The notes: generated by a model not told the origin, from the letters alone. DNA of 64,000 bases from Streptomyces galbus (GCF_005280195.1 NZ_SZPR01000010.1:495888-559887); one strand, 5' to 3'. Numbered from the stretch's first letter, positions 7,430-16,368 are shown. Program-made: numbers and translations.

Positions 7430-8260
7430 ATGTCCGCCACCGTCTCCTTCAAGGTTCCCTCCCCGCACGGCCCGCAGCCGGTCACCGTGTCCTACGCGCG
7501 CGTGGGCAGGGGTGAGCCGCTGCTCCTGCTGCACGGCATCGGGCACCACCGGCAGGCCTGGGACCCGGTGGTGGACATCCTGGCCGCCGACCGGGACGTG
7601 ATCGCCGTGGACCTGCCGGGCTTCGGCGCCTCCCCGGGGCTGCCCGACGGGCTGGCGTACGACCTGCCGACGACGAACGCCGTGCTCGGCGCGCTGTGCG
7701 AGGCGCTGGAGCTGGACCGTCCGCACGTGGCGGGCAACTCCCTGGGCGGGCTGCTCGCCCTGGAGCTGGGCCGGGCCCGGCTGGTGCGGTCCGTGACCGC
7801 CCTGTCCCCGGCGGGGTTCTGGTCACCCGCCGAACGGCGGTACGCGTTCGGCGTCCTGCTCGCCATGCGGCACATCGCGCGACGGCTGCCGCTGCCGCTG
7901 GTCGAGCAGTTGTCCCGCACGGCGGCCGGCCGGACCGCGCTGACCAGCACCATCTACGCCCGCCCCGCCCGCCGTTCGCCCGAGGCGGTGGTCGCCGAGA
8001 CGCTCGCGCTGGCCCGGGCGACCGGCTTCGAGCAGATCCTCCGCTCCGGCGCCACCGTCCAGTTCGTGGAGGACGTCCCGCAGGTCCCGGTGACGGTGGC
8101 CTGGGGCACCCGCGACATGATCCTGGTCCGGCGCCAGGGCGTCCGGGCCAAGCAGATCGTGCCCCGGGCCCGGTTGGTGCGGCTGCCCGGCTGCGGGCAC
8201 TGCCCGATGAACGACGACCCGGCGCTGGTGGCCCGCGTCATCCTGGACGGGAGCCGCTGA
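7430..8260 (+). CDS. Alpha/beta hydrolase
   Basis: A 276-residue alpha/beta-hydrolase. Residues 31-36 (LLLLHG) form the oxyanion strand, AGNSLGG contains the nucleophile Ser104, GTRDMIL near 228 supplies the acid and GCGHCPMND near 254 the catalytic His. The cap region (about residues 125-200) is helical. No signal peptide is present, so the enzyme is cytoplasmic. ATG 7430 follows ACGAGGAG by 7 bases. The substrate cannot be inferred; relatives include ester and C-C bond hydrolases. It stands alone between the oxidoreductase and the phosphatase. Confidence 0.85.
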   Translation: MSATVSFKVPSPHGPQPVTVSYARVGRGEPLLLLHGIGHHRQAWDPVVDILAADRDVIAVDLPGFGASPGLPDGLAYDLPTTNAVLGALCEALELDRPHVAGNSLGGLLALELGRARLVRSVTALSPAGFWSPAERRYAFGVLLAMRHIARRLPLPLVEQLSRTAAGRTALTSTIYARPARRSPEAVVAETLALARATGFEQILRSGATVQFVEDVPQVPVTVAWGTRDMILVRRQGVRAKQIVPRARLVRLPGCGHCPMNDDPALVARVILDGSR

Positions 8261-8325
8261 GACCGGGCGCGGCGAGGGGCGTTGAGCGGGGGCCGGGGTC
8301 TCGACGGCGGCCCGCGGGGCCAGTT

Positions 8326-8347
8326 GTTCACCTGTGGTTTCCGTGCG
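8326..8347 (+). promoter_or_regulatory. Candidate PHO box (PhoP binding site)
   Basis: Two adjacent 11-base units, GTTCACCTGTG and GTTTCCGTGCG, resemble the direct repeats recognised by Streptomyces PhoP (G[G/T]TCAYYYR plus 2 bases). They lie about 75 bases before the phosphatase start, the usual place for activation under phosphate limitation. Confidence 0.5.
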
Positions 8348-8423
8348 CGCTGCGGCGTCCGAGTAGTCCTGGCACTGCACTCGGCACCCACGCCGGCCGG
8401 ATCCCGTCCCTGGAGGTCCCTCC

Positions 8424-10010
8424 ATGTCCGCACGCCCGTTCCCGGGGCGCCGCAGCGTCCTGCGCGGCTCGCTGGCCGCATCCGCGGCCCTCACCCTGCC
8501 CGCCGCCGTCGGCGCGGCCCCCGCCCTCGCCCTGTCCGGACGGCCCCGGGCGGACTGGGGCGTGCAGGCCGGTGACATCACCTCCGACTCCGGGCTCGTG
8601 TGGGTCCGCTCCGACCGGCCGGCCCGGATGATCGTCGAGACGTCGGCCACGGAGTCGTTCCGCAGGGTGCGCCGCCTGCACGGCCCGCTCCTCGGCGCGG
8701 GCACGGACTTCACCGGGACCACCCGGCTGCACGGTCTGCCCTCCGGGGAGCAGATCCACTACCGGGTGCTGCTGGCCGACCCCGACGACCCGCGCCGCAC
8801 GGGCGAGCCGGTGACCGGCACGTTCCGCACGGTGCCGGCCCGGCGCCGGCGGGGTGTGCGGTTCCTGTGGTCCGGCGACCTGGCCGGACAGGGCTGGGGC
8901 ATCAACCCGGACCTCGGCGGCTACCGCATCTACGACGCGATGGCGAAGCTGGACCCCGACTTCTTCCTGTGCAGCGGCGACAACATCTACGCCGACGGCC
9001 CCATCGCGGCCACCCAGGCGCTGCCCGACGGCCGCACCTACCGCAACCTCACGACCGTGGAGAAGTCCAAGGTCGCCGAGACGCTGGCCGAGTTCCGCGG
9101 GAACTTCCGCTACAACCTGCTCGACGACAACCTGCGGCGCTTCAACGCCCGGGTGCCGTCGATCATCCAGTGGGACGACCACGAGGTCCGCAACAACTGG
9201 TACCCCGGCGAGGTCGTCGCCGCCTCCGACACCCGGTACACGGAGAAGAGCGTGGACGTCCTCGCGGCGCGCGCCCGGCGGGCGTTCAGCGAGTACTTCC
9301 CCATATCCACGCTGCGCCCGGGCGCCGCGGAGGGCCGGGTGCACCGGGTCGTGCGCCACGGTCCGCTGCTGGACGTGTTCGTGCTGGACATGCGCACCTA
9401 CCGCAACGCCAACTCGCCCGACGACCAGGCCGTGGACCCGCAGGGCATCCTGGGCCGCGAGCAACTGGAATGGCTCAAGCGCGAGTTGTCGCGCTCGCGG
9501 GCGGTGTGGAAGGTGATCGCCGCCGACATGCCGATCGGGCTGGTCGTACCCGACACGACCGAGGGGCGGCCGAACTACGAGGCCGTCGCGCAGGGCGACC
9601 CGGGTGCCCCGCTGGGCCGCGAGCTGCAGATCGCCGAGCTGCTGCGGTTCGTCAAGCACCGCCGGATCACGGGCACGGTGTGGCTGACGGCCGACGTCCA
9701 CCACACCTCCGCGCAGCACTACCAGCCGTCGCGGGCGGCGTTCACCGACTTCGAGCCGTTCTGGGAGTTCGTCTCCGGCCCCCTCAACGCGGGCGCGTTC
9801 CCGGCCAGCGCGCTGGACGGCACGTTCGGCCCGGAGCGGGTCTTCGTGAAGGCACCGACCGCGTCCAACGTCTCGCCCGCCGAGGGCTACCAGTTCTTCG
9901 GCGAGGTCGACATCGACGGCGACAGCGGCGAGCTGACGGTCCGGCTGCGCGAGCAGGACGGCACCGTACTGTTCACGCAGGTGCTCCAGCCGGGGCGGGT
10001 CGGCCAGTAG
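8424..10010 (+). CDS. phoD: Secreted alkaline phosphatase / phosphodiesterase, PhoD family
   Basis: A 528-residue secreted metallophosphatase. Residues 1-37 are a Tat signal (GRRSVLRGS, then a hydrophobic stretch ending at ALALS). An N-terminal Fn3-like domain follows (RADWGVQAGDITSDSGLVWV), then the PhoD catalytic domain. Metal-binding motifs are visible: SGDLAG, LCSGDNIYADGP, IQWDDHEVRNNW, TADVHHTSAQHY. It should release phosphate from organophosphates at the cell surface, with iron and calcium cofactors as known for PhoD. ATG 8424 follows GGAGG by 7 bases. The PHO-box-like repeat at 8326-8347 predicts induction by PhoR-PhoP during phosphate starvation. Confidence 0.9.
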   Translation: MSARPFPGRRSVLRGSLAASAALTLPAAVGAAPALALSGRPRADWGVQAGDITSDSGLVWVRSDRPARMIVETSATESFRRVRRLHGPLLGAGTDFTGTTRLHGLPSGEQIHYRVLLADPDDPRRTGEPVTGTFRTVPARRRRGVRFLWSGDLAGQGWGINPDLGGYRIYDAMAKLDPDFFLCSGDNIYADGPIAATQALPDGRTYRNLTTVEKSKVAETLAEFRGNFRYNLLDDNLRRFNARVPSIIQWDDHEVRNNWYPGEVVAASDTRYTEKSVDVLAARARRAFSEYFPISTLRPGAAEGRVHRVVRHGPLLDVFVLDMRTYRNANSPDDQAVDPQGILGREQLEWLKRELSRSRAVWKVIAADMPIGLVVPDTTEGRPNYEAVAQGDPGAPLGRELQIAELLRFVKHRRITGTVWLTADVHHTSAQHYQPSRAAFTDFEPFWEFVSGPLNAGAFPASALDGTFGPERVFVKAPTASNVSPAEGYQFFGEVDIDGDSGELTVRLREQDGTVLFTQVLQPGRVGQ

Positions 10011-10150
10011 CCCGCTGCCGTCGACGGCCGTTCACCGGCGTTCGGGGCGGTGCTTCACTTCACTACAAAACAAAAGGGACATTGCCGGTCTTTACTCCCC
10101 GGTCACAAACCGTTCGTGATCACGCAACACCGTTCCTTCACAGTGGATGC

Positions 10151-11560
10151 ATGACTCGAGACCTGTCTGGCGTGACACGGGCCCGCAACGGCCGCCCCGT
10201 GCACCACTGGCGGCGCGACGCCGTCGAACTCGCCGCCCTCTTCACGGCCGTCGCCGTCGCCGACGTCGTGGCGAACCTGGTCGGCCACGGCCCCGACGGA
10301 CCGATGACCCTCACGGTGTCGGCGGCCGCCCTGCTCGGCACGGCGGCCTTCCACCTGTGGTGGTCACGCCGCCACGGCCACGCACCGCCGACGAGCGATA
10401 CCGGTGCCCGGCCGCCCTCCTCGGAGCGGCAGGCCGGGCCGTCCGCCCCGTCCCCGGCCGACGGCGTGACCGGGGCGAGCGCCCTGTGGCGCATGCGGAC
10501 GACGGTGCGGGACGCGCCGGGCGCGCTGGCCTCCCTGTGCGCGGCGCTCGCCGCCCACGAGGTCGACATCCTCAGCCTCCAGACGCACCCGCTGGGCACG
10601 CACACGGTGGACGAGTTCCTGCTGCGCGCCCCCGGCGACCTGTCCTGCGCCGACCTCACCCGGGCGGTGTCGCGAGCGGGCGGTGCCGACACCTGGATCG
10701 AGCGGGCCGACGCCCACGACCTGGTCGACGCCCCCACCCGAGTGCTCGGCCTGGCCACCCGCACCGCCCTGGACGCGGCCGAACTGCCGCTGGCGCTGCG
10801 TCAGTTGCTGGGCCGCTGCACCATCCGCTCGCTGCCCGCCAGGACGCACGGCGGGGCGGGGCAGGTGCCCGCGGAGGGTGTCCTGGAGGAGACCGTGCTG
10901 CGCCTGCGGGCGCCCGAGGGCGGAGTGATCACCGTGGAGCGGCCGTACCTGCCGTTCACCCCGACGGAGTTCGCCCGCGCCCGGGCCCTGGTCGAGCTGG
11001 ACACCCGGCTCGGCCCGCGCGTCCCGCTGGGCCAGGACGTCCTCACCCTGCCCGAGGGCAGGGACATCACGGTGCGCCGGGCCGACACGAGCGACCTGGA
11101 GGCCGCGAAGGCCATGCAGGAGCGCTGCTCGCCGCACACGCTGAGCATGCGCTACCACGGCCCGGTGGGCGACGCCGACCGCTACCTCAACCACCTGCTC
11201 AGCCCCCGGTTCGGCCGCACCCTCGCCGTGCAGACCGCCTCGGGCCGCATCGTCGGCCTCGGCCACCTGCTGTGGGACGGCGACGAGACCGAGGTGGCGC
11301 TGCTCGTCGAGGACCAGTGGCAGCGGCGGGGCATCGGCGGCGAACTCCTCGGCCGGCTCGTGGCGATGGCCGCCGAGGCGGGCTGCGAGAGCGTGTACGC
11401 GGTGACGCAGGCGTCCAACACGGGCATGATCGCGGCGATGCGGGGGCTGGGCCTGCCGCTCGACTACCAGGTCGAGGAGGGCACGCTGGTCATCACGGCC
11501 CGGCTGGACCCCTCGCTGGTCCCCACGGGCACGCCGACGACGGACGCGCCGCGGCCGTGA
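10151..11560 (+). CDS. Membrane-anchored ACT-GNAT acetyltransferase
   Basis: A 469-residue protein of unusual design. Two hydrophobic segments sit near the N-terminus (about residues 24-44 and 53-72, AVELAALFTAVAVADVVANL and TLTVSAAALLGTAAFHLWW). A disordered linker follows, then an ACT domain (about 113-180, MRTTVRDAPGALASLCAALA), a middle region of about 110 residues, and a C-terminal GNAT domain (about 305-450) with the acetyl-CoA loop QWQRRGIGGELLGRL. Actinobacterial ACT-GNAT proteins are known as amino-acid-responsive protein lysine acetyltransferases, which I infer as the role here. ATG 10151 was chosen over the out-of-frame ATG at 10147. The upstream 140 bases are AT-richer and carry the palindrome CGTGATCACG at 10115-10124. 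Confidence 0.75.
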   Translation: MTRDLSGVTRARNGRPVHHWRRDAVELAALFTAVAVADVVANLVGHGPDGPMTLTVSAAALLGTAAFHLWWSRRHGHAPPTSDTGARPPSSERQAGPSAPSPADGVTGASALWRMRTTVRDAPGALASLCAALAAHEVDILSLQTHPLGTHTVDEFLLRAPGDLSCADLTRAVSRAGGADTWIERADAHDLVDAPTRVLGLATRTALDAAELPLALRQLLGRCTIRSLPARTHGGAGQVPAEGVLEETVLRLRAPEGGVITVERPYLPFTPTEFARARALVELDTRLGPRVPLGQDVLTLPEGRDITVRRADTSDLEAAKAMQERCSPHTLSMRYHGPVGDADRYLNHLLSPRFGRTLAVQTASGRIVGLGHLLWDGDETEVALLVEDQWQRRGIGGELLGRLVAMAAEAGCESVYAVTQASNTGMIAAMRGLGLPLDYQVEEGTLVITARLDPSLVPTGTPTTDAPRP

Positions 11561-11586
11561 CTCCCGGATGAGGGCGGGGCGGTGAC

Positions 11587-11622
11587 GGAAGGGGTGGGGC
11601 GCCGAGCTGCCCCACCCCTTCC
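11587..11622. terminator. Bidirectional terminator between convergent genes
   Basis: GGAAGGGGTGGGGC and its exact complement form a 14-bp stem with an 8-base loop, placed between the stop codons of the ACT-GNAT gene and the PLP enzyme gene. It lacks a long T run, as is common in Streptomyces. Confidence 0.75.
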
Positions 11623-11627
11623 GGGCG

Positions 11628-12848
11628 TTAGACGCCGCTGCTCACGGTGTGCCGCGCGCGACTGCCGTCCGGCGTCGTGGCCCCGAGCGCCGCGTCCAGG
11701 TCGGCCCACAGGTCCTCGACGTCCTCCAGGCCCACCGACATCCGCAGCAGCCGGTCGCTCACCCCGGCGCCCCTGCGGTCGTCGGCGTCGACGATGCGGT
11801 GGCTGATCGACGCCGGGTGCTGGATGAGCGTGTCGACGCTGCCGAGACTGACCGCCGGGGTGATCAGCCGGACGCCGGCGATCACCTCGTGCGGGTCGCC
11901 GTGCACCTCGAAGGCGACCATCGCCCCGCCGATGCGCGGGTAGTGCACCCGGGCCACCCGCGGGTCGGCGGCCAGCCGCCCGGCGAGGTCCGCGGCGGTC
12001 GCGGAGGCCGCGCGCACCCGCACCGGCAGCGTGGACAGGCCCCGCAGCAGCAGGTATCCGGCCAGCGGGTGCAGCACGCCGCCGGTGGCGAACCGGACCT
12101 GGCGCAGCCGGCCGGCGAACTCCTCGTCGCAGGCGACCACTCCGGCGAGCACGTCGCCGTGACCGCCCAGGTACTTGGTGGCGCTGTGCAGCACCAGGCG
12201 CGCGCCCGAGGCCGCCGGGCGCTGCAGCACGGGCGTGGCGAAGGTGTTGTCCACGAGCAGCGGCACGGAGCCGCAGGCGTGGGCGACGGCCCGCAGGTCG
12301 ACCTCGGCGAGCGTCGGGTTGGCCGGCGACTCGACGAGGACCAGCCCGGTGTCGGGGCGCAGCGCGTCGGTGATCCCGGCCGGGTCGGTCCAGGTGACCT
12401 CGGTGCCCAGCAGCCCCGCCGTCAGCAGGTGGTCGCTGCACCCGTACAGCGGGCGCACGGCGACCACGTGCCGCAGGCCCTGCGCGGCGCGGACCAGCAG
12501 GACGGCGCTGAGCGCGGCCATGCCGCTGGCGAAGGCGACGGCGCTCCCGGTGCCCTCCAGCCGGGCGAGGGCCGTCTCGAAGCGGGCCACGGTCGGGTTG
12601 CCGAGGCGGCCGTAGACCGGCGGGCCGTCCGGTTCGGCGCCGGTCGTGGCGAACGCGTCGATGCGCTCCGCCTCACCGCGGCTGTCGTAGGAGGGGTAGG
12701 TGGTGGACAGGTCGATCGGCGGGGCGTGCAGGCCCTGGCGGGCCAGGTCGTCCCGGCCGGCGTGCACGGCCTCGGTGGCCAGTGCGCGGGGCGCTCGTGG
12801 GGCGGGGCGCCGTACGTCGTCGTACGCGTGCGTGCTCGCTGTGTCCAT
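11628..12848 (-). CDS. Cys/Met metabolism PLP-dependent enzyme (gamma-synthase/gamma-lyase family)
   Basis: A 406-residue fold-type I PLP enzyme of the cystathionine gamma-synthase / methionine gamma-lyase family. Seen are TYPSYDSRG, YGRLGNPTVARFE, FASGMAALSAV, the phosphate-binding LYGCSDHL region, VDNTFATPVLQRP with the cofactor Asp, and HSATKYLGGHGDV carrying the Schiff-base Lys. The C-terminal SLGSVDTLIQHPASISH is typical of lyase-type members. It acts in the cytoplasm on sulfur amino acids; synthase and lyase cannot be separated from sequence alone. ATG 12848 faces an Lrp regulator across 60 bases, so regulation by that neighbour is likely. Confidence 0.85.
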   Translation of the reverse strand: MDTASTHAYDDVRRPAPRAPRALATEAVHAGRDDLARQGLHAPPIDLSTTYPSYDSRGEAERIDAFATTGAEPDGPPVYGRLGNPTVARFETALARLEGTGSAVAFASGMAALSAVLLVRAAQGLRHVVAVRPLYGCSDHLLTAGLLGTEVTWTDPAGITDALRPDTGLVLVESPANPTLAEVDLRAVAHACGSVPLLVDNTFATPVLQRPAASGARLVLHSATKYLGGHGDVLAGVVACDEEFAGRLRQVRFATGGVLHPLAGYLLLRGLSTLPVRVRAASATAADLAGRLAADPRVARVHYPRIGGAMVAFEVHGDPHEVIAGVRLITPAVSLGSVDTLIQHPASISHRIVDADDRRGAGVSDRLLRMSVGLEDVEDLWADLDAALGATTPDGSRARHTVSSGV

Positions 12849-12908
12849 GGGCGAGAGGGTGAACACCGAGCGGGTTCCCGGGGTGGAATCCCGTGTTACG
12901 TTCGGCAC

Positions 12909-13403
12909 ATGGGCGCATCCGTCGTACTGGACCCGGTGGACCTGCATCTGCTGCGGCTGCTGCAGAACGACGCCCGGGCGACCTACCGGGACCTCGCCGC
13001 GCAGGTGGGCATCGCGGCGTCGACCTGCCTGGACCGGGTGGCGCGGCTGCGGCGCTCGGGCGTGATCCTCGGGCACCAGCTCCGGCTGGATCCGGCCAAA
13101 CTCGGGCGCGGGCTCCAGGCGTTGCTGTCGGTGCAGGTCAGACCGCACCGGCGGGAGCTGGTGGGGCCGTTCGTGGAGCGGGTGCGGGCACTGCCCGAGG
13201 CGCTGACGGTGTTCCACCTGACCGGCCCCGACGACTACCTGGTGCACGTCGCGGTGGCGGACATGGCCGACCTGCAGCGGCTCGTCCTCGACGAGTTCAC
13301 CTCCCGGCGGGAGGTCGCGCGGGTGGAGACCCGGCTGATCTTCCAACGGTGGGACTGCGGCCCGCTGCTGCCGCCCGGGACGCCCGGAGCCCCGCCGGGC
13401 TGA
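12909..13403 (+). CDS. Lrp/AsnC-family transcriptional regulator
   Basis: A 164-residue feast/famine regulator: N-terminal helix-turn-helix (residues 7-60, DLHLLRLLQNDARATYRDLAAQVGI) and a RAM ligand-binding domain (about 75-150, ending TRLIFQRW). The C-terminal 14 residues are Pro/Gly-rich. A TACGTT hexamer at 12897-12902 ends 6 bases before ATG 12909, consistent with a leaderless transcript. Since it is divergent from the PLP sulfur-amino-acid enzyme, it probably senses methionine or a related amino acid and controls that gene. Confidence 0.88.
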   Translation: MGASVVLDPVDLHLLRLLQNDARATYRDLAAQVGIAASTCLDRVARLRRSGVILGHQLRLDPAKLGRGLQALLSVQVRPHRRELVGPFVERVRALPEALTVFHLTGPDDYLVHVAVADMADLQRLVLDEFTSRREVARVETRLIFQRWDCGPLLPPGTPGAPPG

Positions 13404-13450
13404 CCGAGGCACTGCTGACGCGGCACCGGTATCCGTACGAGGATGTCCGC

Positions 13451-15145
13451 ATGCCAGAGACGAAGAGCAGCCCGCTGCCCCGAGAGGTCGCCGACGCCTA
13501 CGTCGACGAGCTCGTCGCCCTCGATCCGATCACCGGCACCTACCTCGGCGTGGCCGGGTCCGCGCGCCGCCTGCCCGACTTCTCCCCCGAGGGCCAGGCC
13601 GCGCTCGCCCGGCTGGCGCGCGACACCCTGGCCCGGCTCGACGAGGCGGAGCGGCGGCCCGGCGCGGACAGCGACGTGGAACGCCGGTGCGCCCGTCTGC
13701 TGCGCGAACGGCTCACCGCCGAACTCGCCGTGCACGACGCCGAGGAGGGCCTGCGCTCGGTCGGCAACATGTCGACGCCGGCGCACCACGTGCGCGAGGT
13801 GTTCACGGTGACGCCGACGGCGAGCGACGGGGACTGGGCGGCGGTCGCCGAGCGGCTGCGCGCGGTCCCGGAGGCCCTCGCGGGCTACCGCGCCTCCCTC
13901 ACGCTCGGGCTGGAGCGCAAGCTGTACGGTCCGCCCCGGCCGACCGCGACCCTCGTGGCGCAGCTGACCGAGTGGGCGGACACGGACGGCTCGGGCCGCG
14001 GCTGGTTCGAGGACTTCGTGGCCGGCGGCCCAAAGGCGCTGCGCGCCGAGCTGGACGAGGCGGCCCGCGGCGCCACCGCGGCGGTCGCCGGCCTGCGGGA
14101 CTGGGTGCGCGAGGTCTACGCCCCGGCGGTCGAGGACGCGCCGGACGCCGTCGGCCGCGAGCGGTACGCCCGCTGGTCGCGCTACTTCAACGGCACGGAC
14201 CTCGACCTGGACGAGGCGTACGCCTACGGCTGGTCCGAGTACCACCGGCTGCTCGCCGAGATGGAGAAGGAGGCCGAGAAGATCCTGCCGGGCGCCGCGA
14301 CCCCGTGGGCGGCGCTCGCGCACCTCGACGAGCACGGCCGGCACATCGAGGGGGTCGACGAGGTCCGGCAGTGGCTGCAGGGCCTGATGGACGAGGCGAT
14401 CGAGAAGCTGGACGGCACGCACTTCGAACTCGCCGAGCGGGTCCGCCGGGTGGAGTCGCGCATCGCTCCCCCGGGCAGCGCCGCGGCGCCGTACTACACG
14501 GGTCCGTCGGAGGACTTCTCCCGGCCGGGGCGCACCTGGCTGCCCACCATGGGCGCGACCCGCTTCCCGGTCTACGACCTGGTGTCGACCTGGTACCACG
14601 AGGGTGTCCCCGGCCACCACCTGCAGCTCGCGCAGTGGGTGCACGTCGCCCAGGACCTCTCGCGCTACCAGGCCACCGTCGGCATCGTCAGCGCCAACGC
14701 GGAGGGGTGGGCGCTGTACGCGGAGCGGCTGATGGACGAACTGGGCTTCCTCACGGACGCGGAGCAGCGGCTCGGCTACCTCGACGCGCAGATGATGCGC
14801 GCGCTGCGGGTGATCGTCGACATCGGCATGCACCTGGAGCTGGCGATACCGGCGGACTCGCCGTTCCACCCGGGCGAGCGGTGGACGCCGGAGCTGGCGG
14901 AGGAATTCTTCGGGGCGCACAGCAGCCGCCCGGCGGACTTCGTGACGAGCGAGCTGACCCGGTACCTGTCCATCCCGGGTCAGGCGATCGGCTACAAGCT
15001 GGGCGAACGCGCCTGGCTGCTGGGCCGGGAGAAGGCCCGCGCCCGCCACGGCGACGCCTTCGACCTCAAGGCGTGGCACATGGCGGCCCTGTCCCAGGGC
15101 TCGCTGGGCCTGGACGACCTGGTGGACGAACTGGCCCGGCTGTGA
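13451..15145 (+). CDS. DUF885 metallopeptidase-like protein
   Basis: A 564-residue cytoplasmic protein with no signal peptide. Near residue 382 it has YHEGVPGHHLQ, the HExxxGHH form of the gluzincin zinc site that defines DUF885, and further on ANAEGWALYAERLM, which supplies the glutamate ligand. The rest is predominantly helical, with QAIGYKLGERAWL near the C-terminus. DUF885 members are annotated as putative carboxypeptidase-like enzymes; the substrate is unknown. ATG 13451 gives MPETKSSPLPREVADAYVDE and lies 47 bases after the Lrp gene on the same strand. Confidence 0.85.
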   Translation: MPETKSSPLPREVADAYVDELVALDPITGTYLGVAGSARRLPDFSPEGQAALARLARDTLARLDEAERRPGADSDVERRCARLLRERLTAELAVHDAEEGLRSVGNMSTPAHHVREVFTVTPTASDGDWAAVAERLRAVPEALAGYRASLTLGLERKLYGPPRPTATLVAQLTEWADTDGSGRGWFEDFVAGGPKALRAELDEAARGATAAVAGLRDWVREVYAPAVEDAPDAVGRERYARWSRYFNGTDLDLDEAYAYGWSEYHRLLAEMEKEAEKILPGAATPWAALAHLDEHGRHIEGVDEVRQWLQGLMDEAIEKLDGTHFELAERVRRVESRIAPPGSAAAPYYTGPSEDFSRPGRTWLPTMGATRFPVYDLVSTWYHEGVPGHHLQLAQWVHVAQDLSRYQATVGIVSANAEGWALYAERLMDELGFLTDAEQRLGYLDAQMMRALRVIVDIGMHLELAIPADSPFHPGERWTPELAEEFFGAHSSRPADFVTSELTRYLSIPGQAIGYKLGERAWLLGREKARARHGDAFDLKAWHMAALSQGSLGLDDLVDELARL

Positions 15146-15178
15146 GGCCCTTCGCGGCCCCCGGGTGAGTGTCCCTCT

Positions 15179-15206
15179 GCCCCCGTCCGCGGTTGCGGGC
15201 GGGGGC
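15179..15206. terminator. Hairpin between convergent genes
   Basis: GCCCCCGTCCGC (15179-15190) pairs with GCGGGCGGGGGC (15195-15206) through a 12-bp stem with one T-G wobble and a GGTT loop. It sits between the DUF885 and rhodanese stop codons and should stop both transcripts. Confidence 0.65.
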
Positions 15207-15214
15207 GGTCCGGT

Positions 15215-15742
15215 TCAGCATCCGCAGTCGTCGGCGCCCACCGGCGCGGTCAGCGGGTCGGCGGGGCGCTGCTCGTCGCCCTGCCAGGTCTCGTAGGCGA
15301 AGCCCTCGCGCACCCAGTACTCGAAGCCGCCGAGCATCTCCTTGACGTGGAAGCCGCGTTCGGCGAGGGCGAGGGCGGCGCGCGTGGCGCCGTTGCAGCC
15401 GGGGCCCCAGCAGTACGTCACGACCGGCACCGACCGGTCGAGCACCTGTTCCGCCTGTTCGGCGATGAGCGCGGTGGGCAGGTGGACGGCGCCGGGGACG
15501 TGGCCCTGCTCCCACGCCTGGGTGGAGCGGGAGTCGAGGACGACGAAGCCGGGGTCGCCGTCGGCGGCGAGGGCGGCGGCCACGTCGGAGACGTCGGCGT
15601 GGAAGGCGAGCATCGCCCGGAAGTGGGCGGCGGCCTCGGCGGGCGCGGCCGGGGGCACGCGCAGCACGGGGTGGTCGGTCGCGGGGACTCCAGAGATGGG
15701 GGCGAGGGGGGCGAGGGCGGAGGAGGCGGAGGAGGCGGTCAT
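15215..15742 (-). CDS. Rhodanese-domain protein
   Basis: A 175-residue single-domain sulfurtransferase-like protein. The core reads VLDSRSTQAWEQGHVPGAVHLP, then VVTYCWGPGCNGATRAA with the persulfide Cys in the active-site loop near residues 111-116. About 60 residues of Ala/Pro-rich and helical sequence precede the domain. The C-terminus ends in DDCGC, an extra Cys cluster of unknown use. The gene is divergent from an Lrp regulator, so control by an amino-acid signal is plausible. Transfer of sulfane sulfur to cyanide or protein acceptors is inferred from the family only. Confidence 0.84.
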   Translation of the reverse strand: MTASSASSALAPLAPISGVPATDHPVLRVPPAAPAEAAAHFRAMLAFHADVSDVAAALAADGDPGFVVLDSRSTQAWEQGHVPGAVHLPTALIAEQAEQVLDRSVPVVTYCWGPGCNGATRAALALAERGFHVKEMLGGFEYWVREGFAYETWQGDEQRPADPLTAPVGADDCGC

Positions 15743-15911
15743 GGCGAGTCCTTCGTCGGGGAGGGGCCGGGGGCCGGGCGTCGAGGTCGGCCGCCGGTCG
15801 CGGGGGTGGTGGCCGATGACCGGAAATCTACGGTTCGCGGCGGCCGCCAGGAAGGCACGTCCCCCGGCCCACGCCTTGATCCGCCGTGGATTCCCCTGCT
15901 ATTCCTGGCGC

Positions 15912-16358
15912 ATGACCGCGTATTCCCCGGACGCCACCGACTGGCGCATCCTCGACGTCCTCCAGCGCGACGGACGGGTCAGCTTCGCCGACCTGGCGCG
16001 CGCGGTGTCCATGTCCGCGAGCGCGGTCACCGAGCGGGTGCGGCGGCTGGAGGAGGCCGGCGTCGTCCAGGGGTACGCGGCGGTCGTCGACCCTGAGCGG
16101 ATCGGCCTGCCCATCCTGGCGTTCGTACGGCTGCGCTACCCCCACGGCAACTACAAGCCCTTCCACGACCTGGTCGCCGTCACGCCGGAGATCCTGGAGG
16201 CGCACCACGTCACGGGCGACGACTGCTTCGTCATCAAGGTCGCCACCCGCTCGATGCGCCACCTGGAGGAGGTGTCCGGGAAGATCGGCGCCCTGGGGTC
16301 GGTGACGACCAGCGTCGTCTACTCCTCGCCCCTGCCCCGGCGCGCGATCGGCCAGTGA
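15912..16358 (+). CDS. Lrp/AsnC-family transcriptional regulator
   Basis: A 148-residue regulator with an N-terminal HTH (residues 8-58, DWRILDVLQRDGRVSFADLARAV) and a RAM domain (about 70-140, GLPILAFVRLRYPHGNYKPF and SVTTSVVYSSPLP). Full length for the family. ATG 15912 matches the expected MTAYSPDATDWRIL opening. It is divergent from the rhodanese gene across about 170 bases and ends 11 bases before the convergent sbcC stop. Lrp-type regulators commonly act on the divergent neighbour, here rhodanese. Confidence 0.88.
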   Translation: MTAYSPDATDWRILDVLQRDGRVSFADLARAVSMSASAVTERVRRLEEAGVVQGYAAVVDPERIGLPILAFVRLRYPHGNYKPFHDLVAVTPEILEAHHVTGDDCFVIKVATRSMRHLEEVSGKIGALGSVTTSVVYSSPLPRRAIGQ

Positions 16359-16368
16359 CCGCGCCGGG

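Noticed and set aside
8328..9719. A 463-codon open frame antisense to phoD
   Set aside because: It is a GC-bias shadow: composition is Arg/Val/Gly-rich without motifs, and the plus strand has an intact Tat-exported PhoD protein.
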